8,198 nt of DNA from Thermoleophilaceae bacterium. GTDB taxonomy: Bacteria > Actinomycetota > Thermoleophilia > Solirubrobacterales > Thermoleophilaceae. The notes under the pieces were generated by a model. It did no database searches, was not told the origin of the DNA, and was given only the letters and a program-made list of their open reading frames with translations. The position numbers and the translations under genes were made by a program. Positions within the stretch are counted from its first letter, which is position 1; each line of letters starts with the position of its first letter. Below are positions 1 through 5,663 of the stretch, piece after piece. Where the stretch lies: positions 1 through 8,198 of the forward strand of contig JACCUC010000311.1 of the NCBI GenBank assembly GCA_013812065.1, given 5' to 3'.

Positions 1-38
1 CCCTCGCGCGGTGCGCCGCGCCGAGAGCGGTCAGACGG

Positions 39-44
39 CACAAT
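39..44 (+). promoter_or_regulatory. Candidate -10 element, leaderless start of the monooxygenase
   Basis: CACAAT matches TATAAT at four of six positions and ends six bases before the GTG at 51. No Shine-Dalgarno sequence lies in between. The spacing would put the transcription start on or next to the start codon. No convincing -35 box is visible. The same hexamer at the same distance precedes the M28 gene start at 5575. Confidence 0.35.
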
Positions 45-50
45 GCGCGG

Positions 51-1226
51 GTGGCACTCGAGTCCCTCCTGCCCGCGGTCCTCGGTGTGGTGGGCGTGGC
101 GGACGCCTTCGTCATCGGCGCCGGGCCCGCCGGGCTCGCGGCCGCCGCCATGCTCGGCCGGGCGGGGCTGCGCGCGGTCGTGCTCGAGCGCGCGGCCTGG
201 GTCGGCCAGCGCTGGCGAGAGCGCTGCGACGGGCTCCGGCTCAACTCCGTGCGCTGGATGTCCGGCTTGCCGGGCTACCCGATCGAGCGCACGCTCGGGC
301 GGTGGGTCGGCCGCGAGGACTACGTCGCCTACCTCGAGCGCTACGCGGAGCGGTTCGCGATCGAGGTCCGCGCCGAGACGAGCGTCAACCGGATCGACCG
401 TGACGGCGACCGCGAGGGCTGGCGGCTGACCACCTCGGCCGGAGAGCTTCGGGCACCGGTGGTAGTGGTTGCCACGGGATGGGACAACGTTCCGAGCATC
501 CCGTCGTGGCCCGGCGCGGAGGACTTCCCCGGCGAGCTGCTGCATGCCTCGGCCTATCGCCGCCCCGGACCGTTCCGCGGGCGCGAGGTGCTCGTCGCCG
601 GGCTCGGCAGCTCCGGCGCGGACATCGCGGTCGACCTGCTCGAGGGCGGCGCGCGCCGTGTGTCCGTGGCCTGCCGCACCGCCCCCAACATCTTCCCTCG
701 CCAGTGGCTCGGCTTTCCGATCTCCGCGGCAGCACTGCTCGACAGCGGCTCGCGTCAGCCGGGGCGCGTCCCGCTCGCGGTCGGCGACGCCTGCGGACGA
801 CTCTTTCAGAGGCTCATCAACGGCCCGCGCAGCTCGTACGGTCTCGGCCCCGCCCCCTACGGTGTCGCCACCACTCGCCGCACTCGTGCGCGCACGCCGG
901 TCATCGCCGACGGCATGATCGACGCGCTGCGAGACGGGCGAATCGAGCTGTGGCCCGAGCTCGCCCGCTTCGACGGAGCCGACGTCGTCCTCGGCGATGA
1001 CAGTCGCACCCAGCCCGACGCCGTGATCGCGGCCACTGGCTACCACCACGGGCTCGAGGAGCTCGTGGGCCACCTCGGCGTACTCGACGCCCGGGGCGCG
1101 CCCGTGTCGCGCGGACCCGAGACCAGCCTGAAAGCGCCCGGTCTTCACTTCATCGGATACAAGCTTCCCCACCTCTACGAGATTGCGCGCGACGCGCGCG
1201 CGATCGCAGCGGCCGCGACCGCGTGA
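51..1226 (+). CDS. Flavin-containing monooxygenase-like oxidoreductase (FMO/CzcO type)
   Basis: A 391-residue FAD- and NAD(P)H-dependent oxidoreductase. Residues 23-28 read GAGPAG, the FAD-binding Rossmann loop near the N-terminus. Residues 184-189 read GLGSSG, the second, NAD(P)H-binding Rossmann loop. Between them residues 159-169 fit FxGxxxHxxxY, a close variant of the FxGxxxHxxx(F/W) fingerprint of flavin monooxygenases and Baeyer-Villiger enzymes. An ATGY motif at 328-331 is also typical of the group. Such enzymes oxygenate N, S or carbonyl groups of small molecules; the substrate cannot be read from the sequence. No signal peptide or membrane segment, so probably cytoplasmic. I keep the GTG at 51 because a -10-like CACAAT ends six bases before it; a GTG at 96 would also leave the whole fold intact. 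The gene runs convergently into the transporter with a 32-base gap. A non-oxygenating pyridine nucleotide-disulfide oxidoreductase relative is less likely given the fingerprint. Confidence 0.85.
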   Translation: MALESLLPAVLGVVGVADAFVIGAGPAGLAAAAMLGRAGLRAVVLERAAWVGQRWRERCDGLRLNSVRWMSGLPGYPIERTLGRWVGREDYVAYLERYAERFAIEVRAETSVNRIDRDGDREGWRLTTSAGELRAPVVVVATGWDNVPSIPSWPGAEDFPGELLHASAYRRPGPFRGREVLVAGLGSSGADIAVDLLEGGARRVSVACRTAPNIFPRQWLGFPISAAALLDSGSRQPGRVPLAVGDACGRLFQRLINGPRSSYGLGPAPYGVATTRRTRARTPVIADGMIDALRDGRIELWPELARFDGADVVLGDDSRTQPDAVIAATGYHHGLEELVGHLGVLDARGAPVSRGPETSLKAPGLHFIGYKLPHLYEIARDARAIAAAATA

Positions 1227-1258
1227 GCCAGCGATTGGCGCCCGAACGCCCGAGCGCC

Positions 1259-2125
1259 TCAGGCCCGCGAGGGTGCGGTGCTCGCCCGGCCGATCGCCTG
1301 CGCCGTCGACAGGCCCGCCGCGCCACCCACCACCACCGCCAGCGAGCCGGCGATGGCCAGCCCGCCGAGCGGGGTGCCGGCCCAGCTCTCGCCGAGGAGG
1401 ACAGGGGCCAGCAGGACCGCCACGACGATCTGGATGACGAGCACGGTCGGGTAGACGCGCACGGCCTCGGACTGCTGTAGCGCGGTCATCTCGTTGAGCA
1501 GGCCGAGCGCCGCCCCGGCCGCGCTCGCCACCAGCGCCGCGACCAGAAGGAGCCACGCTCCCGAGCTCGCGGCGTCGGCGACGAACTTGCTCGCCTGCGC
1601 CGCCCACGCGAAGCTGAGGCCCGCAGCAACCGTGATGAGCCAGTTGCGCCTGTGCAGGTGCCGGCGGAGTAGGTAGGGCGTCGCCGCGACGGCCGCGAAG
1701 CAAGCGATCGCCACCAGCAGGATCCCGCTCGGCTCGGGAGCCGCACCTCCGGCCGGGCTCGACCACGCCAGCCCCGCGATGCCGATCACGATCGCCGAGA
1801 CGCCGGCGATCTCGCGCAGGCCGACGCGCTCGTGCATCAGGTACGCACCGATCGCGAGCAGCACGACGAGGGCGAGCGCGAGGGTCGGCTGCACGAGCGT
1901 GAGCGGCGCGAACGCGAGCGCCGCGGTCTGCGCCCCCCAGGCCAGGAGCGCGCATGCCGTGCCGACGAGCCAGCGCGGCTGGGAGACGAGGCGCTCCACG
2001 AGCTTGGGATGCAGGCGCTCACGCGCCGGCGCCTCCCGGGCCTCGAGGGCCTGGAGCGCGACGGCTACGGCGTAGAGGGTCGCGGCGAGCGCCGCGAGGC
2101 CGAGGCCGATAACGAGCGCGCTCAC
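1259..2125 (-). CDS. DMT-superfamily (EamA-type) membrane transporter
   Basis: A 288-residue, very hydrophobic protein with about nine to ten membrane-spanning stretches and two related halves, as in the drug/metabolite transporter superfamily. Residues 1-25 form the first helix. A charged loop (about 28-52) follows, then helices near 53-72, 75-97 and 104-121, a short linker near 122-132, and a similar set in the second half. Each half has the EamA-like short acidic turn after a long helix: HER at 98-100, and GES in the second half, just before the last helices. The loop after helix 1 (QALEARE, residues 25-31) resembles a group of actinobacterial DMT proteins sometimes called NIPA-like; I cannot infer a substrate. 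The start is a GTG at 2125 with no Shine-Dalgarno sequence. It lies 77 bases downstream of the lipoprotein gene on the same strand, so co-transcription is possible, although a start-proximal -10-like hexamer argues for its own promoter. Confidence 0.85.
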   Translation of the reverse strand: MSALVIGLGLAALAATLYAVAVALQALEAREAPARERLHPKLVERLVSQPRWLVGTACALLAWGAQTAALAFAPLTLVQPTLALALVVLLAIGAYLMHERVGLREIAGVSAIVIGIAGLAWSSPAGGAAPEPSGILLVAIACFAAVAATPYLLRRHLHRRNWLITVAAGLSFAWAAQASKFVADAASSGAWLLLVAALVASAAGAALGLLNEMTALQQSEAVRVYPTVLVIQIVVAVLLAPVLLGESWAGTPLGGLAIAGSLAVVVGGAAGLSTAQAIGRASTAPSRA

Positions 2126-2132
2126 GAGCGGG

Positions 2133-2138
2133 AGTATC
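2133..2138 (-). promoter_or_regulatory. Candidate -10 element, leaderless start of the DMT transporter
   Basis: On the minus strand this reads GATACT (four of six matches to TATAAT), followed by seven bases and the GTG at 2125. There is no Shine-Dalgarno sequence between them and no clear -35 box. This is one of several such arrangements in the window. Confidence 0.3.
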
Positions 2139-2159
2139 GCGCGCGCTCGTCGCGCCGGC

Positions 2160-2180
2160 TCCTACCGGGTAGGACTACCC
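2160..2180. repeat. Two overlapping, mutually exclusive small inverted repeats
   Basis: On + TCCTAC-CGG-GTAGGA (2160-2174) is a perfect 6-bp inverted repeat with a 3-base spacer. It overlaps GGGTAG-GA-CTACCC (2167-2180), a second 6-bp inverted repeat with a 2-base spacer. The central GGTAG (2168-2172) can pair with CTACC on either side but not both. It sits in the 77-base gap between the lipoprotein and transporter genes. There is no T-run beside it on either strand, so it does not look like a standard intrinsic terminator; a protein-binding site or an RNA switch is possible. Confidence 0.4.
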
Positions 2181-2202
2181 CGCGCAGCACCGCTCGTCGC
2201 CC

Positions 2203-2706
2203 TCAGCACTCAGGCGCCGGGTTCGGCCCGCAGATGTCCTCGATCGATCGGTCGTCTTCGCTCGAGCCCGGATCGGGTCCGCCACCAGCGTCCGAGTCGC
2301 CGCCCGATCTCCCGCCCGAGCTGCCGCCCGGCCTGCCGCCCGGCCTGCCGCCATCGCCCGAGGCCGAGTCGCCACCACCGGAGCCGGAGCCGGACGCGCC
2401 GCTGGTCCCGCTAACAGCGGCTTCCTGGGTGGAGGCACCGCCCTGGTCGGCGGCACCAGCTGCCGCCGTCTCGTCGCCCGGCTCGTCGCTCGAGGACTGC
2501 TCGCCGTCGCCCTGGGACTTGATCTCCTGGCGCAGATCGCGCAGCTGACGCTCGAGGCCCCCGACGCGCTGCTCGAGCACGCGCAGGTCGTCGGCCGGCG
2601 CAGACTCGGTGGCGGGATCTTGGGGATCGTCGCCGCCGCAGGCGGGCAGGATCAGCACCACCGCGGTGAGGACGCAGGCGAGCGAGGCAAAGGGCTTGGT
2701 GCGCAT
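2203..2706 (-). CDS. Putative lipoprotein with coiled coil and Gly/Ser/Asp-rich tail
   Basis: A 167-residue protein I do not recognise as a named family. Residues 1-22 form a lipoprotein signal peptide (MRTK, hydrophobic core) ending in the lipobox LPAC, with Cys23 as the lipidated residue, so it should be anchored outside the membrane. Residues 41-62 show an exact heptad pattern (L41, L44, V48, L51, L55, L58, I62), a short coiled coil that probably oligomerises. From about residue 66 on, the chain is low complexity: acidic and Ser/Ala first, then Gly-rich with GGRPGGRPGG-type repeats. It ends with a more ordered stretch holding two cysteines (DICGPNPAPEC), which could form a disulfide outside the cell. 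The ATG at 2706 is chosen over an upstream in-frame one at 2805 because it places the signal peptide at the N-terminus and has a strong ribosome binding site. It is divergent from the thioredoxin-like gene and upstream of the DMT gene. Confidence 0.75.
   Translation of the reverse strand: MRTKPFASLACVLTAVVLILPACGGDDPQDPATESAPADDLRVLEQRVGGLERQLRDLRQEIKSQGDGEQSSSDEPGDETAAAGAADQGGASTQEAAVSGTSGASGSGSGGGDSASGDGGRPGGRPGGSSGGRSGGDSDAGGGPDPGSSEDDRSIEDICGPNPAPEC
2321..2352 (-). repeat. 12-bp tandem repeat inside the lipoprotein gene
   Basis: On + the unit CTGCCGCCCGGC occurs twice in direct succession (2321-2344), followed by eight matching bases of a third copy (2345-2352). On the coding (minus) strand it encodes the GGRP units of the Gly-rich tail. 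The unit length is a multiple of three, so copy-number changes would lengthen or shorten the tail without breaking the frame. Confidence 0.7.
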
Positions 2707-2816
2707 CGAACGGAGTCTCCTTGCTGGATCGGGCCGGCAGCGGAGGTCGTAGGCTCGGGACGGCCACCGGACGGCGCCGCAGTCTAGCGGCCACTCCCAC
2801 GGCACCCTTGACGCCG
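2707..2816. promoter_or_regulatory. Divergent intergenic region, lipoprotein / thioredoxin-like gene
   Basis: These 110 bases separate two divergent starts and must hold promoters for both. The minus strand has TAGACT (within 2781-2789), a TANNNT-type -10 that would give the lipoprotein a leader of roughly 70 bases. I find no matched -35 at normal spacing and no clear promoter for the + gene. No strong inverted repeat is visible. Confidence 0.3.
2716..2722 (-). promoter_or_regulatory. Strong ribosome binding site of the lipoprotein gene
   Basis: The minus strand reads AAGGAGA, followed by nine bases and the ATG at 2706. This is close to the ideal anti-16S match and spacing. It decides the start of the lipoprotein and is one of only two clear Shine-Dalgarno sequences in the window. 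Confidence 0.85.
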
Positions 2817-3617
2817 ATGCGGGTTCCTCCTGACAACGAGATCCTCGCTCCCGAGTTCGCTCCCGAGCTCGAGTGGCTGAACGTCGCCTTCCTGCGAGTG
2901 GACAAGCTGCTGGGTCGCAGCGCGATCCTCGTCGAGTTCTGGGACTTTGCGCGCGTCAACTCGCTGCGCACGCTTTCCTACCTGAAGGCCTGGCACGAGC
3001 GATATTCGCCCCTGGGCCTTCGGGTGATCGGCGTCCACACCCCCGGCTACTCGTTCGGACGCGACTCCACCGCGGTGGCACAGGCGGTCGAGCGTCTCGA
3101 GATCCCCTACGCCGTGGTCCTCGACCCAGCAGCCGGGGTCTGGCGGCGCTACGGCAACAAGGGCTGGCCGGGGCGCTTCCTCTTCGATCGCCGCGCGCGC
3201 CTCCGCCACGTCCACTTCGGCGAGGGCGAGTACATCGAGACCGAGCTCGCGATCCACGAGCTGCTGCTCGAGATCGACCTCGAGATCGAGCTGCCGGCGC
3301 CGCTCGACCCGATTCGACCCGAGGACGTCCCGGGCGTCCTGCTCGAGCCTCAGACCGCGGACGTCGTCCTGCCCCGCGACCGCGAGCGGCTCGAGCTCGT
3401 GCGCGACTGGACCGATGGAGAGGACTTCATCGAGGCCCGCGACGCGGGCGCGGCGGCCGAGGTCTCGTTCAGCGCGGGAGCGGCCTACGCCGTGCTCTCG
3501 GGCGCCGACCTCGAGCCGGGGGCCTACAAGTCGGACGGGCGCGTCGTCGCCGAGACTCCCGGCGTCCGCCTGCATGGCTTCCAGTTCCTGCCGCGGGCAC
3601 CGGCGACCGAGGCGTGA
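2817..3617 (+). CDS. Cysteine-less thioredoxin-fold protein (TlpA/DipZ C-terminal-like)
   Basis: A 266-residue protein with a thioredoxin/AhpC-TSA-like domain in about residues 20-155. The stretch FWDFARVNSLRTLSYLKAWH (from residue 41) aligns with the FWTYxCxNCLRTLPYL-type active site of DipZ-like thiol-disulfide oxidoreductases, but both catalytic cysteines are replaced, by Arg46 and Ser49. The GWPGRFLFD segment, around the usual cis-proline, is kept. No cysteine occurs anywhere in the protein. The C-terminal third (about 160-260) is beta-rich and resembles the carbohydrate-binding-like domain after the thioredoxin domain in DipZ; that match is remote. There is no signal peptide, unlike exported DipZ/TlpA proteins, so it is probably cytoplasmic. 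The ATG at 2817 has no Shine-Dalgarno sequence; upstream in-frame codons lack family-like sequence. Without cysteines it cannot do dithiol redox chemistry, so a binding or scaffold role is more likely. It is divergent from the lipoprotein gene. Confidence 0.85.
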   Translation: MRVPPDNEILAPEFAPELEWLNVAFLRVDKLLGRSAILVEFWDFARVNSLRTLSYLKAWHERYSPLGLRVIGVHTPGYSFGRDSTAVAQAVERLEIPYAVVLDPAAGVWRRYGNKGWPGRFLFDRRARLRHVHFGEGEYIETELAIHELLLEIDLEIELPAPLDPIRPEDVPGVLLEPQTADVVLPRDRERLELVRDWTDGEDFIEARDAGAAAEVSFSAGAAYAVLSGADLEPGAYKSDGRVVAETPGVRLHGFQFLPRAPATEA

Positions 3618-3632
3618 CTCACAGGTGCAGCG

Positions 3633-4616
3633 CTAGCCCCGCGCCCCGAGCTCCCGCCGGATCTCCTTGGGGAGCATGAACCGCACGTCCTCCTGCACGA
3701 CCTCGAGCTCCGACACGTCCTCGGTTCCCCGCGCGCGAAAGAAAGCGACGAGCTCCGACACGAGCTCCTCGGGCGCGCTCGCCCCCGAGGAGATGCCGAC
3801 GACCCGCGCGCCCTCGAGCCACTCCTCCTGCACCTGACCGGAGTTGTCGATCAGGTGCGCGTCGGCACCGTAGTCGCGCGCGACCTCCACGAGTCGCACC
3901 GAGTTCGAGGAGTTGCGCGAGCCGATCACGAGCACGAGGTCGCACTCGCGGGCGAGCTGGCGGACGGCGGCCTGGCGGTTGGTGGTCGCGTAGCAGATGT
4001 CGTCGGTGCGGGGGCCGACGATGCCGGGAAAGCGCTCGCGCAGGCGGCCGATGATCCGGCTCGTCTCGTCGACCGAGAGGGTGGTCTGGGTCAGGTAGGC
4101 GATGCGCCCGGGATCGTCGACCTCGAGCCGGTCGACGTCCTCCTCGGACTCGACGAGCAGGATCTCGCCCGGCGCCTCGCCCATCGTCCCCTCGACCTCC
4201 TCGTGGCCCGAGTGGCCGACGAGCACGATCGTGTACCCCTGCGCGGCGAACTTCCTGGCCTCGACGTGGACCTTGGTGACGAGCGGGCAGGTCGCGTCGA
4301 TGGTCACGAGCTCGCGCGCCGCCGCTTTGGCGTGCACGCTCGGGGAGACCCCGTGGGCCGAGAAGACGACGGTCTGCCCCTCGGGGATCTCCTCCTCCTC
4401 CTCGACGAAGATCGCCCCGCGCTCGCGCAGCTGCTCGACGACGTGCTTGTTGTGGACGATCTCCTTGCGGACGTAGATCGGTGCGCCGTAGAGATCGATG
4501 GCGTGCTCGACGGTCTGGACGGCGCGGTCGACGCCCGCGCAATAGCCCCGCGGAGCGGCCAGGAGCAGGCGCTCAGGCGTAGTTCCGGCGGCAGGATCGG
4601 CGACAGCGCTCGGCAT
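3633..4616 (-). CDS. ispH: 4-hydroxy-3-methylbut-2-enyl diphosphate reductase IspH (LytB)
   Basis: A 327-residue [4Fe-4S] enzyme catalysing the last MEP-pathway step, reduction of HMBPP to IPP and DMAPP in the cytoplasm. All key residues are present. The three cluster cysteines are C26 (PRGYCAGVDRA), C110 (DATCPLVTKVH) and C208 (DDICYATTNRQ). The substrate histidines are H55 (VRKEIVHNKHV), H88 (SAHGVSP) and H138 (GHEEVEGTMG), with E140 as the catalytic acid. TQTT lies near 176-179, and the diphosphate-binding SSN is at 236-238 within GSRNSSNS. Length is normal for the family. The N-terminus carries about 15 extra residues before the conserved LLLAAPRGYC; no later start would fit. The ATG at 4616 follows the stop of the M28 gene by five bases, with only a closely spaced GAGG in front, suggesting translation coupled to the upstream gene. 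It is convergent with the thioredoxin-like gene across a 15-base gap. Confidence 0.98.
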   Translation of the reverse strand: MPSAVADPAAGTTPERLLLAAPRGYCAGVDRAVQTVEHAIDLYGAPIYVRKEIVHNKHVVEQLRERGAIFVEEEEEIPEGQTVVFSAHGVSPSVHAKAAARELVTIDATCPLVTKVHVEARKFAAQGYTIVLVGHSGHEEVEGTMGEAPGEILLVESEEDVDRLEVDDPGRIAYLTQTTLSVDETSRIIGRLRERFPGIVGPRTDDICYATTNRQAAVRQLARECDLVLVIGSRNSSNSVRLVEVARDYGADAHLIDNSGQVQEEWLEGARVVGISSGASAPEELVSELVAFFRARGTEDVSELEVVQEDVRFMLPKEIRRELGARG

Positions 4617-4621
4617 CCACC

Positions 4622-5575
4622 TCAGAGCCTAGCGAGCAGCTCGTAGACCGCCTCGGAGGAGGCGTCGAGGCTGCGCCGGGAGACCGCGGAGAGGTCGTCG
4701 CAGCGCCGGTGCCAGCACAGGTAGGTGAAGTCGATCAGATCGATCGCGGGAACGCCCGCCTTCAGGAACGGCACGTGGTCGTCGGTGATCGCGGGTCGGG
4801 TCGCCGCCGGGAAGGCGCAGCCCACGCCGACGCGCGCGGCGGCGGCACGCAGCTCCTCCCACAGAGCGGGGGTCGAGTTGGCCTCGCGGGGGATCGAGAG
4901 GTTGCGGTCGGCCACGAAGTCGAGCAGGATCATCGCCGCCGCTCCGCGGGCGGCGTAATCGCGCGCGGCGGCGCGGCTGCCGCGCAGGCCGTAGCGCTCG
5001 ATGTCCTCCCGCAGCGGATCCGCGGGAGCCTCCTCGCCGTCGAAGAGGACGAAAACCACCGTGGGCGCGAGCTGCCCGGGCCGGATAGAGCGGGCCAGCG
5101 AGACCACGGCCGCCGTACCGCCGGCACCGTCGTTCGCCCCGACGAACCCGGGCAGGTCCTTGGTGTCGTAGTGGGCGCCGACGACCACGAGCTTGATCGG
5201 ATCGCGCCCGCGCACCGCCCCGATCACGTTGCGAAGCGGCCGCCCGTCGGGGCCGCGGGCGTCGATCTCCTCGAGCTCCCCGTTGGGAAGCAGACGCCGC
5301 AGCGCCTCGGCGAGCCGCCGCGAGGCCTCCGATCCCGCCGGACGCGGACCGAGCTCGACCTGGTCCCTGAGTAGTGCGAAAGTCCTGTTCTCGTCGACGC
5401 GGTCGGCCCCTGGCGCGGGCGGGCGACCACGCGGACAGGGCGACTCGTCGGGCACGGGCGCGCGCGCGGCGCCGCGCAACCCGGGGCTCGGCGGCTCCGA
5501 CCCTCCGGCGAGGACAAGCGCCGCGAGTAGTCCGGTGACGCCGAGGCCGATGAGCACGATGGCCATAGCACGCAC
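4622..5575 (-). CDS. M28-family zinc hydrolase, glutaminyl-cyclase-like, membrane-anchored or secreted
   Basis: A 317-residue protein with an N-terminal hydrophobic segment (about 5-24) that is a signal peptide or anchor, a Pro/Arg-rich linker to about 60, then an M28 alpha/beta domain. The family's metal and catalytic residues are visible: H135 (GAHYDT), D149 (GANDGAGG), E181 and E182 (DGEE), D219 (LLDFVAD) and H289 (CWHRR). DGEEAP, then LRGSRAAA, LLDFVADRNL, and DDHVPFLKAGVP at 265-276 followed by WH and DD, parallel glutaminyl-peptide cyclotransferase more closely than typical aminopeptidases. It may therefore cyclise N-terminal Gln or act as an aminopeptidase outside the membrane; the sequence cannot decide. 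The GTG at 5575 is preferred because it adds an Arg before the hydrophobic segment and has a -10-like CACAAT six bases upstream; the ATG at 5566 is the alternative. Longer in-frame starts run antisense through the WS/DGAT gene and are rejected. It precedes ispH by five bases. Confidence 0.88.
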   Translation of the reverse strand: MRAMAIVLIGLGVTGLLAALVLAGGSEPPSPGLRGAARAPVPDESPCPRGRPPAPGADRVDENRTFALLRDQVELGPRPAGSEASRRLAEALRRLLPNGELEEIDARGPDGRPLRNVIGAVRGRDPIKLVVVGAHYDTKDLPGFVGANDGAGGTAAVVSLARSIRPGQLAPTVVFVLFDGEEAPADPLREDIERYGLRGSRAAARDYAARGAAAMILLDFVADRNLSIPREANSTPALWEELRAAAARVGVGCAFPAATRPAITDDHVPFLKAGVPAIDLIDFTYLCWHRRCDDLSAVSRRSLDASSEAVYELLARL

Positions 5576-5581
5576 GGAGCC

Positions 5582-5587
5582 ATTGTG
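5582..5587 (-). promoter_or_regulatory. Candidate -10 element, leaderless start of the M28-ispH pair
   Basis: The minus strand reads CACAAT, six bases, then GTG at 5575. Hexamer and spacing are identical to those before the monooxygenase gene. No Shine-Dalgarno sequence lies between. If real, it would drive both the hydrolase and ispH. Confidence 0.35.
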
Positions 5588-5597
5588 ACGCCCCGTG

Positions 5598-5639
5598 CCG
5601 GGGGTACCGGGCCCCCGGTGGGCAACCGGTGCCTGGTTG
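5598..5639. repeat. Two tandem inverted repeats between the M28 and WS/DGAT genes
   Basis: CCGGGGG (5598-5604) and CCCCCGG (5612-5618) form a perfect 7-bp inverted repeat with a 7-base spacer that holds part of a GGTACC palindrome. Four bases later CAACCGG (5623-5629) can pair with CTGGTTG (5633-5639) through six Watson-Crick pairs and one G-T pair, with a 3-base loop. They lie between the -10-like hexamers of the two divergent genes. They suit an operator for a shared regulator, or hairpins in a leader; there is no T-run to suggest a terminator. Confidence 0.4.
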
Positions 5640-5648
5640 GGGATGAGG

Positions 5649-5654
5649 TAGCCT
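5649..5654 (+). promoter_or_regulatory. Candidate -10 element of the WS/DGAT gene
   Basis: TAGCCT fits TANNNT and ends nine bases before the ATG at 5664. The only purine-rich match, GAGG at 5645-5648, is 15 bases away, too far for a normal ribosome binding site. The same hexamer precedes fxsA. A leaderless or very short-leader transcript is the simplest reading. Confidence 0.35.
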
Positions 5655-5663
5655 CGCGCGCGC

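Noticed and set aside
1227..1258. Possible terminator between the monooxygenase and transporter genes
   Set aside because: Only a 5-bp GGCGC/GCGCC pairing with a 12-base loop and no T-run; not distinguishable from chance in this composition.
1832..2548. Plus-strand open frame with a proline-rich PPxLPPGLPP stretch, resembling a wall-associated protein
   Set aside because: The stretch is the complement of the Gly-rich tail of the lipoprotein, which has a lipobox, heptads and a Shine-Dalgarno site on the minus strand. The rest of the frame is antisense to the transporter gene.
2721..2755. TTGCTG ... TAGGCT as a promoter for the thioredoxin-like gene
   Set aside because: The spacing between the two hexamers is 23 bases, too long for a normal sigma-70-type promoter.
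2784..3575. 263-codon minus-strand frame opposite the thioredoxin-like gene
   Set aside because: The sense strand carries the recognisable thioredoxin fold. The antisense frame has no recognisable domain and would overlap the lipoprotein promoter region.
3855..4646. 263-codon plus-strand frame opposite ispH
   Set aside because: ispH has every catalytic residue on the minus strand. The antisense translation is repetitive Asp/Val/Leu/Arg-rich shadow sequence.
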